Of a DNA stretch of 64,000 bases, positions 1-11,200 are shown piece after piece. Positions within the stretch are counted from its first letter, which is position 1; each line of letters starts with the position of its first letter. A program made the position numbers and the translations under genes. Origin of the DNA: Dipylidium caninum (taxonomy: Eukaryota > Platyhelminthes > Cestoda > Cyclophyllidea > Dipylidiidae); the NCBI GenBank assembly GCA_017562135.1, contig QEYB01000118.1:62001-126000 (forward strand), written 5' to 3'. The notes beneath the pieces are model-generated. The model ran no database searches. It was not told where the DNA came from and saw only the letters and a program-made list of their open reading frames with translations.

Positions 1-693
1 TATGCCAAGTGCACAGACCACTTTACTGGGGTTTCGTACCCTTGAAAGCAGGACAAACGAGAAAATTGTTCCAAACGGCGACTGGCGGGGAAGACACAGT
101 ATCTCAGGTAGCACATATTTTTATGAAACAATTCTCTTAGCCCTCAACGGACCCTGGCGCGTGCATATGCGATTTGCATGAGTGCGCGAAGGCAGTGAAG
201 GAACTGAGAGTGGGGGATGAGTGGTGAGGGCATCGTGTTTTAAAGGCAATCGGCTGTGTGCATGAAGTAGTCGTAATTGGCTACTTGTAAATTCTCTTGT
301 ATGAAAGATTGTTCTTCTTAGTATGTGGACTTGATGTACCTCTGGGTCTATTGCAGAGTGTTTTAGTGAGGAGGAATCATAAGGTAAGTAGGTGGATTGA
401 TTGGCTTTGCGTTTCGCATAGTGGGCGTGGGTGTTATACCATTGGTATACTTATGTGGACATTTGTGATCTGGTAGTGGCTTCATTGAGAATGTGGGAAT
501 TCTCACTATTCACCTAGGTGTGATGTATGTGCGCATGTCATGTGGGGTTATTTGTTATATTTGGGGGGAGAGATGATGACAGGCGTTGAAGAAGGGTGAA
601 GTGAGAGACGGAGGGAGGGAAGCAATATTAAATGAGAATGTTGAAGGTAGAAGTGACTAGTTGAGAAGAGGAGAGGCAGGCAGGCAGGCAGTG
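1..693. other. Unassigned sequence before the first segmental duplication
   Basis: No convincing coding exon, RNA gene or transposon ends were seen. The stretch ends in a short GGCA-type tetranucleotide run (about 673-692) that directly abuts the left edge of the large duplication starting at 694. The position of the microsatellite at the breakpoint may matter for how the duplication arose. Confidence 0.5.
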
Positions 694-1613
694 AGGTAGA
701 GGATCAGAAGAAGTAATAATACGTCTCAGATGAAAAGCTCTCAAAATGAGCATAAGCTCGCGCCAGACTAAACGGCAGTCCGATGAAACAGTAATCGTAG
801 AATAAATAGGGTACTTCGAAAACAAGAAGATCTGAGGACCTTTTAATTCTAACTCGCAGTTGAAGCTCCACTTTCATCAGCACATTTGTCAGTAAGGTAA
901 TTGCCCAACAACCACGAAATCCACTAGCACCTCTGATTCACCACAGGAATTTCCAACTATACTCTTCTCTTCCACCTATTTCAATTGCTCCTCCGAAGCA
1001 GCGGCTGGAAACCTGACTCTGCCTAATGTACAATGAAAACTTTATAGTAGTTACTTTGACAACTGTGCCAAAGCTTACTCTCCTGCCAAATTATTTCTCG
1101 TTTTAATATTTATTAAATTTATGCTCATCCCAACTAACTCAATGTCAATCAGCGACGTTGCTGAGATGCACGTGGCATATTCCACGCCATTATTAAGCAA
1201 CCTGACCACTGGTAATCGCAGAACACCTCCTGCCCTCCACTGGTCTTCACTTCTTCCTTCCGGAACGCAGGACATCATTCTTCACGTGGCACCTCCCTCT
1301 CCCTCTCCCTCTCCCTCTCCTCTCTCCTCTCTCCACCCTTATGAAAGCGCCTTTCAGTAACCCTTTCACTCCACTCTCCCTAGCTTTATTTCTCCACGAA
1401 CTGGCAAAACCACTTCCTCGAAGTCGGTTGACTTTAAATGTGATTGACAGTCTCTCACGATGCCACGACGCTAAATCACTATGCCGGGAAACTTCTTTTG
1501 TTCGCTATTAATTTCCATTTGCATAATGTGACTCCCTTGGCTATTAAAGGCTTCACTTAAATTCGGTTTCTCAAGGCATCCTCCATTATTCTGCATATGG
1601 TAAGGAGTGTTCT

Positions 1614-1748
1614 TTAACTTAGGTGACCCAGGGTTGTACGATAAATTTTGATCACTCGGTTGTGGCTATCTTGATAGCCACAAAGGGAAATAAAGGCGTC
1701 TCCACAAAGGTCTGACGGGAAAATTCCGATGGTGAATTCGTAGGACAT
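1614..1748 (-). CDS. Short minus-strand frame with PLAT-like signature (exon fragment?)
   Basis: A 44-codon frame reads from ATG at 1748 to TAA at 1614. Its centre resembles the start of a PLAT/LH2 beta-sandwich: a YEFTI strand, then about 10 residues later GDAFISLCG followed by QDS. PLAT domains typically show Y-x-V-x-V, a T-D-A, then a V-x-I-x-L-x-G strand; spacing here is one or two residues shorter than I remember. In copy 2 (15168-15302) the same frame is interrupted: AAA ATT after V-I has become TAA CTT. The copy 1 reading is therefore the intact one. This resemblance is from memory. It could be an exon remnant, or chance in a frame this short. Confidence 0.25.
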   Translation of the reverse strand: MSYEFTIGIFPSDLCGDAFISLCGYQDSHNRVIKIYRTTLGHLS

Positions 1749-2081
1749 GATGATGTCCTACGTTTGCCTACAAACTGCCCAAGTCGACTTAGAGGAGCGT
1801 ATGCAAGACTGTCCAGGTTATGCGAGCGGTGCAGATGCGTGTTAGAACATCAGCTCAGTGGCCCCTTCACCCTCCTTGACGATCAAGGCGATCTGTTTCT
1901 CTACCGTCCCTGATTTCGATACTGATAGAGTGGTGAAGACGAGCACCACGCCCATCTACGTCCCCATCGCAGCACTCACCTCGTCCACTGTGATGGCAGC
2001 TCACCGGTCAGGAAGTCGTTCGTCGGAGGCAGCTTCAGCAATATATGTTTGCGATTCGTGCCTATGCAGGTGTTATCGTGA

Positions 2082-2929
2082 AAAGCAGCTACTTTTCGGG
2101 ATTTTATGTGATGGGTTCCTAGATGCCACGTAAACTAAAGACTTGATGGTACTTTGGTAGCCGTAGTTCCAAGACGATGAGATGAGCTGTGTCATTGAGA
2201 GGACTGCCTGTTTGAGGCAGGTGAAAGAGATGTTCACCCCTGAGCGAGTGGCCGAAATCGGGAGGGGCGAGTTTGGGCGAAGAATGAAGGAGAATGAAGA
2301 GTAGCTTGAAAGAAAAATGGAAGAGTTTATAATAAAGCCGTCCTGAGTTGCTCATAGAGAAATGGGCACGAGACAGGAGTGGAGATGAGCGAAGGCGATG
2401 GAAGTTGATCAGATTAGGTCAAACGACGCGAATTTCCGACCAGGATTATATACAATCAGGGGCGGAGAGTTGGGATGGGGTCAAGGTGGTGGGTGGAAGT
2501 TGGGAATCAGAGTTGTGGAAATTGACGTGGAACGAGGCAATTTAACAGAGGAAAGAGTGAAGGCGTAGTCACTCAATTGCAAATGGAGCACATGGAACGC
2601 GTCTACAGCTCATGTAGGCTTGCGACGTAGGTGAGTATGGCGAAGAGTTGGACATGTTAGGGGATCCCTTCCTCCTCTCAGGCGGAAGCGTTGCTCGGTG
2701 CCGCGCCGCAGTCCGCCACAAGGCAGACGGGAGGGGAATGGCAACGTGGTCGCCTTATTGAAGGTGCGATGACAGCACTGAGGTGGGCGGGTCAGTGAAA
2801 CCTTGTGCGCACCAGAGGCCAGTTCTTCAGCGAGGCCTTCACCGCACCATTCTGGCACGCACACGCCACCCGATGAGTGGTGAGGAAAGTGGAGGGAGAG
2901 CCGGAGGAAGGGCGGGTCCAATGTGAGAT
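2082..2929. other. 848-bp segment present only in duplication copy 1
   Basis: Copy 2 runs straight across this point (about 15637). The segment is bracketed by a 4-base GTGA on each side and followed by an ATGTC pentamer run (about 2931-2947). I looked for terminal inverted repeats and a transposase frame and saw neither, so it cannot be called a transposon. It could be original sequence lost from copy 2, or a non-autonomous insertion with a 4-bp target duplication. The evidence does not decide between them. Confidence 0.75.
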
Positions 2930-3248
2930 GTCATGTCATGTCATGTCAAGATGATTGAAGTTACCCGTTACATGGTAAGTGGTTGCGTGCAGGTGTCTAG
3001 CCATGTGCTCATCGAAATAGATTGGAAGGCCGACGGGAAAGATGGAAACCTTTATTTCATCAGAAGATGATTATTGCCCTTGAAACCCTAAATATTGGAA
3101 AAAAACTCAATGTCGGCTATTCTGGACCCCTTTATGCACCCCTTAAAATGTGCAAATGAGAGACAGCCCTCTCAACTACCCCATGGGCAGCATAGACGCC
3201 AATTCAGCTATTCCCTTTCCATTCATTGATCCTCACCTCTCTCCAACT

Positions 3249-3832
3249 ATCTGTTTACTCAAAATTTAACAGCAAGCAAACTATTACTTCCGTTCTTTCT
3301 CCTTCCATTATCCATATCATCTATTAGGGCGGATTTCGGTAAAGACCTCCCAATAACCCACTTGGAGGCAAAAGCGCTTGAACTAATACTCATTGGCTGA
3401 AATAGCAGCCTAGAATGGGGTTTGCAAGCAAAACGATCGGATTGATCTTAACACCAGCAAATTGGCATTTACGCTCCCATTTCGTACTTCGCCTTCATCA
3501 AGCCGGGTTAGTGAGTGAAGAGTGAAATAAAAGTAGTTTGATGGACTCTGACCATGCGAGGTACAACCAGAGTTCCATCGAGAGGCTGAGCTCTGTACTC
3601 TCGTTGAGTCACCAATGCACATGGAACCCACCGAATAACCATCACCAGTTGATTAAAATGAAGATTTGGGGAAGAGCAGAGAAACAGAGGGGTATGACCT
3701 ACTGATCAAGTAGGCAGTCATTCCATTAGTGACGCTGGTAGTTCTTGTAAGTTTGCTGCTTCCTCTATTGCGGCTGCGCAGGAAGCGCACCTCGACAAAG
3801 AATAATCTCGAGTCTCCCCGTCAGCAGCCTCT
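3249..3832. other. 584-bp segment present only in duplication copy 1
   Basis: Absent from copy 2, where the flanks join at about 15951-15953. The junction shares only the dinucleotide CT. No inverted termini, target duplication or coding potential were recognised. The short microhomology favours a simple deletion in copy 2 over an insertion in copy 1. Confidence 0.72.
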
Positions 3833-5281
3833 TCGAACATGAAAGTAAGATAATTTCCTTGACTGAAACTTCGGCTCAGCGCTGTCAACAGCATCATCGC
3901 CTTATTACCTGTTTAGTGCTCCGTTACCTCCAACTTCTTGGTGTCTACAAGCTCTTTATCCTAACTTGCAGCCCGTTCGGCCTTAGGCTGAGTGATTTGC
4001 GACAGAAATGCTAGTCAATCGATTTATCGACTTGGCGTGGGGGAGCAACGGGTCCATTGTATTGGATTGCATTGTATGCGCGCTTGATTTGGAGCGACAT
4101 CATTTTGGCATGATTGATTTGATGCTCCCGGGAGAGATGACTGCGTGGAGTACGGCCGCGCTCTCTGTCCTTCGGAGGTGTTCATGATCTCATTTACTGA
4201 GGACGACTTTCAAGCTTACTGAGTGGCAGCAGGTGCAGGTTGCATTCTTGACTGTAGTACCGGATATTTGACCCCGAACAACCTTCTGATAATTTATTCA
4301 GTCGTCTACCATGATGTGGGACTACGTGGGAAGTTATTGTGGAGAGAGGACGTGTGAGAACTACTGATTTATGCCATGAGGCCAACAAGTGTATTGGCGA
4401 ACCCCATCAAGGCATGCAAATAGCGCTTTAAACGGTAAAAGAAGCTGGTGGGTAGAACGCATTCAATTACTAGTCTCGACCTCACGTGGCAGCGTGGACG
4501 TGTGCGGCAGTGGAGAGGGGCGTCAGACTAACTCGTTGCCTTCTAATGGACCTCTTCAACGCCTCCATGTTCAGGGGGGGACAAGTGAGTTGGCAAACTT
4601 CAATTAAGAAGTGAGGCGAATGAGACTCTTTCGGTAAGCAGAGAGGAGTGAGTTCAGGTGAGAATGAGGAGAGAGGACGTAAGGAGCACCTTTTCACTGC
4701 AAGGAGCCTGAATCTCCGCCTACTCTGGCGCTGATATAGGCTATGAATTAGTCATATGGAGCTGCATCATTTGGACTAACTCTCCTCATGCTCACCTCAT
4801 CGGCATCGGCGCCTACTACACGAAAGCTGGTTCAGTGCTGAGCATTCAGCGAATAGCCCTTGGTGTGCAGCCGAAGGAAGCGTTATCAGAACTTTACTTC
4901 CGTGAGAAAAGTTTCAACTGACAAACGGATGAAGCGTGTGTGCTATTTGTGTCCTCGAAAAATACCCAATTTGCACGTTTTGACCTTAGCGCCCCCCATC
5001 GCAAAATGGTGTTGCCATCGTCATGAAATGGTCACACCGTAAGCTCTTCCATGCCTTTGACCCTTACTCTGCTCGCAACACAAGGTACTGTTGTGGCATT
5101 TGAGGTTGTCTTTATTGAAGGAGCCTTTGGAGACATATTGACTGCTCTCTGGCCTGTCTTTACCCTCGAAACGGGGTAGCAAGTGACTTGCTCAAAAGCA
5201 GGCTTATCCATAGACTAGGCGTAGATTTGTTACAAGTTTAATCGCTAGCTACCGTGGGGACGAGCACCAAACTCGTGCTAC

Positions 5282-8213
5282 AATTCACGCCCCCAGGGTG
5301 GTGAATTGTACGCACGGGAAGTTGACACTCATATCAGTGTGTGGACGCACTGAAGTAAGGAAGGCGGTGACAACCGCTAAACGGAGTCCACTTGGGTGGA
5401 GACGATGACTGTAAGCCAAATCATTGTTCAACATCAGGCAAGGGGATGGCTGAAGAGGCATAGTGAGACAGGCGAAAAATGGTAGGTACACTTGTGTGAG
5501 TGGGAGGGAACCGCTTCAAAATCGACGCAAAATACGTTTTATTTTGCATAGAGTGAAGAGGCAGGACTCGATGAACTTGTAATTGAATGGAAAGTGGCCT
5601 CGAGTCGATGGAAGGAAGACGATCTGATTTCTAACTCCAGTCAAGTCAAGTCAAGTCAAGCAAGCTGAATTGACAGGGACCAAATGAAGGGCCGACCTGA
5701 CCCGAAGTACGAGGCTACACGCGGTGCTGTTAGTGTGTGCCACATGCCCACGAAATCTCCACTCTACGTGGCTGACAATTGAAAATACCTTTAATCACTG
5801 AATAAGGCAAGTAACCGTGCGATTGGCGAATGGGTGCTGCCATGATGAGGTTTGCAGCGGTGAGAAGACGGCGATCGCCTTCCTCTGTCTCTTTGCTTTC
5901 AGAATCTTGCTGCACCCGCATCTTGCCCCTCAAGCTCAATGCATGGTACATGGTGTGGGCCACACTCACTGTGACGGATCACCTACTCCCATGAAAGAAG
6001 CTTGGCTGAGGTGGAGGTGGAGGTGGCAAAAGCCACTCTTCACATCATCAACACCATGATCTCGGTCAAGCGACTTGGTGTTTTAAGTGGATCGAGCTCT
6101 GTTTCACGCCGTGTCGAGGCTCTCGTCACGGAGTAAGGAGGAGTCAGGCAAGTATGACTAAATGAGAAATGGAAGAAAAACGAGCCTCCTACACGTATGC
6201 TTCTGTGGCTTGACTAGCAAAGACATGCGGTAAAGTTTCGAGCGACGTAGAGGTAAACGGAGTGGGAGAGGGTGAAGTTAAGAGAGCGAAGGTAAACAAC
6301 TGAGCAGCAATTTGCGATGTCAACAGAGACAAGTAGCCCGGACAGAAAGCCATGTCATCTACTCACCATCACAGGAAACGATGTCTCGTGTTTGAAATGA
6401 GATATTTAACATACTCCACTTATTCCGCCAACAGAAGCATGTCATCACGTACGATGCACATATCAATCTTATTTCCATGCCAAATATGGGCCGAAATGAA
6501 GTGGAAGTGCCTTTTCAACCTTCAAGAAAAAATGACTTCAGGCGCAAGTCAGGGCTAAACTAGGTACATTTTCACCTGCCGGCAGGCAGGCCTCTGGACA
6601 TCACGAGGTATTCGGCCCTTCTCGCCGTCCTTGTTTGCATGACGACGTTAGAGACAATTATGAGGCTGCCCAAGGGAGAGCCTGTGAAGGAAAATGTGAA
6701 TGCTCGCAAATGTTGCGGGTGATGCTATGCACCTCTGTCCAGTCACTTGTGAGCTTGACCTAAAACGAGCAAGCTTTCACTCATGCCGATGCGTGCAAGT
6801 CACCCAGTCGTCCCTTCTACGTAGTGTCACTGAGACCGCTGCTTGAGGACTTATGAGGATGAGGATGCTAGTCGGCATTGCGGAGGAGCTCTTCCCCTCC
6901 GTGTATGGGTGACAACGCCGACCTGATTGTGCATGCAAACTGAGAAGTGCGAGAGTGGCCCCAAGCGTGAAAGCATTTACTTGGCCGACCTCTTCGCATC
7001 GTGTTTCTGACGCGTTACATGAACTCTGAACAGGTCCTGTGACTTTCACTGCATTGTAATCAGCGTTGGTGATTAATACAGAGTGAGTCGCAGTTAATCC
7101 AGTGCAATAGAGATGACAATCGACACCATATACATGAGGACATGCCAGAACATTTAGGTTCGAAAGCTGACAATGGACTTGTAGACGCCTTCACCATATC
7201 GCCACGCACTCATTTAGGCGGTATGGAGTTAATGAAGAGGAGGTGAAGTTGAGTCTTCGGGACGTCGAGGCACAGGAGAGGCCGCTTAGCGAAGCATCTT
7301 ATCCACCCACCTCCTCATTGGCGCCCCCCCCGTGGCCTCATGATCGTGGGAGGATGTCTGCAGGAACAGACAAATGTTGCAGCTTCATGAGTGGCAAATG
7401 GCGACAACAGCTGCCATTTGGAAACACAATTTTGCCTCATAGAGTTAAGAGAGTGGGCGTGTTATTTATGTATCACCGATTTGCGAGAGTTATTGAGTGT
7501 CACGAGGTGGAGCTGGGGAGAGACGCAGCTTTCTTAGAATTATAACAATTTTGGGCTACATCTCGTCTAATATCAGTGTCGCCTAACAGAAGCAATATCG
7601 TACAACATTCAAAGAAGCGCAACCGCTCACTGCGATTGTACTTCCGTGACACCTATTTTATTAGCTTTGGAAGAAGAAAAAAGCACATCATACTAGTACA
7701 AACAATGGAGCTAAAATTCACTTGATGAGATGAAGTAGCTAAGAAGCTGGTCGAAATTACATCACTGCTCGGTTGTGCTCCACATTCCCAGTGAGATGTC
7801 AAGGTGTGGCTGAACTCACCTGCGCTCTGATACAAGTTGCCTCCTAACTAAATTAGGCATCACTCTCAGTCCCCCGCATAACCACCAAGGAGAGAGGCAG
7901 GAGGAGGGCACCAATTTCTCCTAAGTATTCTCGAGGTTTCAAGTCAGTTTGTGACGTCAAAACGGAATTAGTGAACATCAGGTACCCCGCCAAGCAGAAG
8001 GCCTACACCGGCGCCTGGTGTGAGGATGAAGGAAGAACCTTTGTGGGATAGCCACTGATCACCACCAGGAGCCCTAATTGTGTCCGATGAACTGTCCAGA
8101 GTGGAGAATAACGCATCGCTTTGAATGTAAATGTGGCTGAGGCCTCTCATTCTCCGAAGCGAAGCGCACGGGAAATGAAAAAATACTACAGACGCGTTCT
8201 TTTCTGCCATGAA
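5282..8213. other. Unassigned intergenic sequence
   Basis: Contains a TCAAG pentamer run at about 5638-5661 and GGCA-type repeats near 6580. Open frames are short and overlap on both strands with no clear splice context or codon structure. I see no gene that I can support. Everything up to the AATAAA (minus strand) at 8219-8214 is taken as lying downstream of the Glu-rich gene. Confidence 0.5.
5638..5661. repeat. (TCAAG)n pentanucleotide microsatellite
   Basis: Four perfect TCAAG units. Confidence 0.9.
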
Positions 8214-8219
8214 TTTATT
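8214..8219 (-). terminator. Poly(A) signal of the Glu-rich minus-strand gene
   Basis: AATAAA on the minus strand, about 170 bases after the proposed stop codon at 8389-8387. Distance and hexamer fit a normal metazoan 3' end. No other AATAAA was noticed between the stop and this site. Confidence 0.45.
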
Positions 8220-11200
8220 CTAAAGCAAAAAAAGGACAAACATCACAATTATGTCGCGTTAACCACGGTTCCGCAATCCTGGGAGTCGAAGAAGTTCTGC
8301 TCCACGGTGCCTCTTGCTGCAGGTGGCACGTAGCGCATGAGGCCGATGAGCATTACGCTCGGCCGGGTAAAATGCCGCTAACAAGGTTATCCAGACGCCT
8401 GGCTCTGCTCTTTAGCCTTTAATTCTAACGAACCACCTTGTTGCATTGCTTTATCGCCCTCACGGAGCTGGGCTTGTAATTTCTTTGTATGTTTGGTTTT
8501 CCGTTTGCGGCTGCCTCCATGTCCAATTGCAAAAGCGTTCCCACACTGCTCAACTGCCTGCCTCTCCGACTCGCCGCCTCCTCGGCTCCTCGACTTCAGC
8601 TGCTCGTCCACCTTTGTGTCTCACCAGGTGATACCACCTACTCGCGCCGTCTACTTCTTTCTCCAGAAGCAGCAGAAGAGATGCGTGAATCTCCTTCTCC
8701 GCTGCAAAGTAAGAGAAGTCATTTGGCTTAAGGGCCTCACCATTTGATAACAACTTCCACCCACACTTGAAGACAATGTACACTGGTCGCTTACAGACTT
8801 CCGTGTTGATGGCCTCGTGGGCGGAGTCTCCTCACTGTAGAGCTTCCGGTTGGCACCTATGCAGAGGAGACACATTCTCTTCAGTCGAAGATCACTCGTG
8901 CAACCCACTGCGCCACACTACTACCGGCCGCAGGAGGACTATTTTCATCGTAAGACGAGGTAAGTGAACACTCACGGATTCGTTTGAGCGCTTTCTCCAG
9001 GGGCTCAGAGTCGTCATCTTCGGACACATCTTCGAGTAGAAAGTTCCACCAACCATTGGCAGATCCGCCTGTGGCTGGCTTTGTCGACGGCGTCTCCTCC
9101 CTGCCACGTGTTCCGTTGGCAACTGTGTGGCGTGGACAGAAACAGTCTCTTGAGTCAAAGATAGCTCCTAAACCATTGCACCTCAGGCCTCAGGAGGACT
9201 ACGGTGATCGCAAGATGAAGTGAGCGAACACTCACGGGTGCCTTCGAGCGTTTCTTCGGCCGACTCGGAGACATCTTCCCCAGACTCCTCCTCCCGTATT
9301 AATGCGTGCCAGTCACACACGGAGGCACCTGCGAGCGGCTTCGCCAACGTCTCCCCGCTACAACGTATTCGATTGCCAACTAGGCAGAGAAGACACATTC
9401 TCGTCACTCGACGATCACTGATAAACCATCGGCCAACACTCCTCGAAAAGACTACGTTGACCATGAGACGATGTAAGCGACCACTCACGGATGCGTTGGA
9501 GGGCTTCTTCAGCCGACTCAGAGTCATCCTCCCCAGACTCAGACCCCTCTTCTTTCGCCCTTCTCTCCAACTGCAATTCCACGTCTCTCTCCCTCTCACC
9601 CTCTCCTTCTCCCTCTTCTTCCACTTCCACTTCCTCTCCTTCTGCTTCTGCTTCTGCTTCTCTCTCCCTCGATCTCATGCTTACACTTTCGTATTCTCCC
9701 TCTGAAAATACATCTCTCATGCTTATTGCTTCTTCAGCTTCTTCCTCTCGCCCTCGCTCACAATCGTCTTCCTCCATTTCCTCCGTCCCGGTCCTCGCCC
9801 TCGCATTCGCCCTCGCCCTCGTCTCCGCAACCGCATCCACATCTGCATCCGCAATCGCTTCCATTTGCGCTTCCGCATCCATTTCTGCTTCCACTTCCGC
9901 CTCCGCCCTAGTCGTCGTCCCGTTCCCTGTCGACGCATCCGCTTCCATTCTCTGCTCCGTCTCCATCTCCGCCTCCGCCTCCGCCTCCGCCTCCGCCTCC
10001 GCCTCCGCCTCCGCCTCCGCCTCCGCCTCCGCCTCCGCCTCCGCCTCCGCCTCCGCCTCCGCCTCCGCCTCCGCCTCCGCCTCCGCCTCCGCCCCGCCTC
10101 CACCTCCACCTCCACCTCCGCCTCCGCCTCGGCCTCGGCCTCCGCCTCCGCCTCCATCTCTGCATCCGACTCCGTCTCCGTCTCCGCCTCCGCCCACCCG
10201 TTTTTATCTGTCTCCACCTCCACCTCCACTTCCACCTCTACTTCCACCTCTATTCCCGCTTCTTCTTCCACCTTCTCTCTCCAACCTCCCTCCACTTCCA
10301 TCTCCAAGTCTGTCGCCGTCTCCGTCTCTGTCTCTGTCTCCGTCTCCGTCTCCGTCTCTGTCTCTGTCTCCGTTTCCACCACTACTTCCACCGCCTCTTG
10401 CGCCTCCACCCTCCACTCGTCACTGTCTGTCTCCGCTCCTGCAAAAGCCCAAGCCCAATCCAAAGCCATTGACTCTGACTCTGGCTCTGGCTCTGTCTCT
10501 GACTCGGGCTCACCTTTCGTCCCAATCTCCTGGGCCATCACGCTCTCATTTCCCAATTGTGCTGACGCTTCCTCTTCTTGCTCCTCCTCCACCTCCACCT
10601 CCACTTCCACCTCCACCTCCACTTTTCCTTCCACTTCAACTCCTCTCCTCACTTCTTCATCCTCCTCATTCACTTCGAGGATAGTGGGTAAGGCGTCAAA
10701 GGTGGCAGTGAATAGGGCATGGCGCCCTTGGAGGCAAGGCGAATGGCACAAGCGGCCTAGAGGAATTGTGGCGGATAGCGAGGTTAGCACCTGTTGGCAG
10801 ACTGCAAAAAGAGTTAGTGGAGAGAAAGACTAACCACTCTTCCCCTCGTCACGAAGACAGGGTTTGCACTCCGACGCTGTAGCCTCAGGGCCCGATGGCA
10901 CGCCATATTCAACGGACGTTGACCACGGCGTTGGAGATAAACTCGTTGGCCAGAGCGACTGATTCTTCACTGCAATTGCCATGAGACGGGAGAATGACAT
11001 AAGGCCCAGCAAAGGACCGGCAATCGAGGCAACTTACCGAGAAGAGTGCCACCCTCCCCCTGCCGTCCACTCGCGCAGTCTACCTTCGGAGGCTGCGGTC
11101 GACTCCGAAGTGCCCGAGAATGTCGCCACATCCGCCCGATGACCAATGTGACGAAGCAACTTCCATCGCCCTTCATTCGGTTCGCAATAAAGCAAGCAAG

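Larger units (their letters stand above)
694..5281. repeat. Segmental duplication, copy 1 (direct repeat, longer form)
   Basis: This block matches 14261-17411 in the same orientation. Offset is 13567 from 694 to about 1300, then 13554 after a 13-bp length change in a CTCCCT tract. Identity is about 98% by eye; roughly a dozen substitutions were counted over the first 600 bases. Copy 1 carries two segments absent from copy 2: about 2082-2929 and about 3249-3832. The homology stops abruptly after the shared sequence that ends at 5279/17410. High identity with few indels points to a recent duplication at DNA level. The copies are separated by about 9 kb, so they are not in tandem. Several short open frames are shared by both copies and none could be named. 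Confidence 0.92.

Noticed and set aside
2082..2929. Classical DNA transposon
   Set aside because: No terminal inverted repeats and no transposase reading seen; only a 4-base match at the ends.
9491..10684. 397-codon plus-strand frame rich in Ser/Ala/Pro
   Set aside because: It is the antisense of the (CTCCGC)n tract. Splice sites, intron homology and the paralogue all support the minus strand. The Pro/Ser/Ala runs are what any frame over this repeat would show.
9865..10833. 322-codon plus-strand frame with long Arg-Leu repeats
   Set aside because: Pure compositional product of the same hexamer; no start context or splice support.
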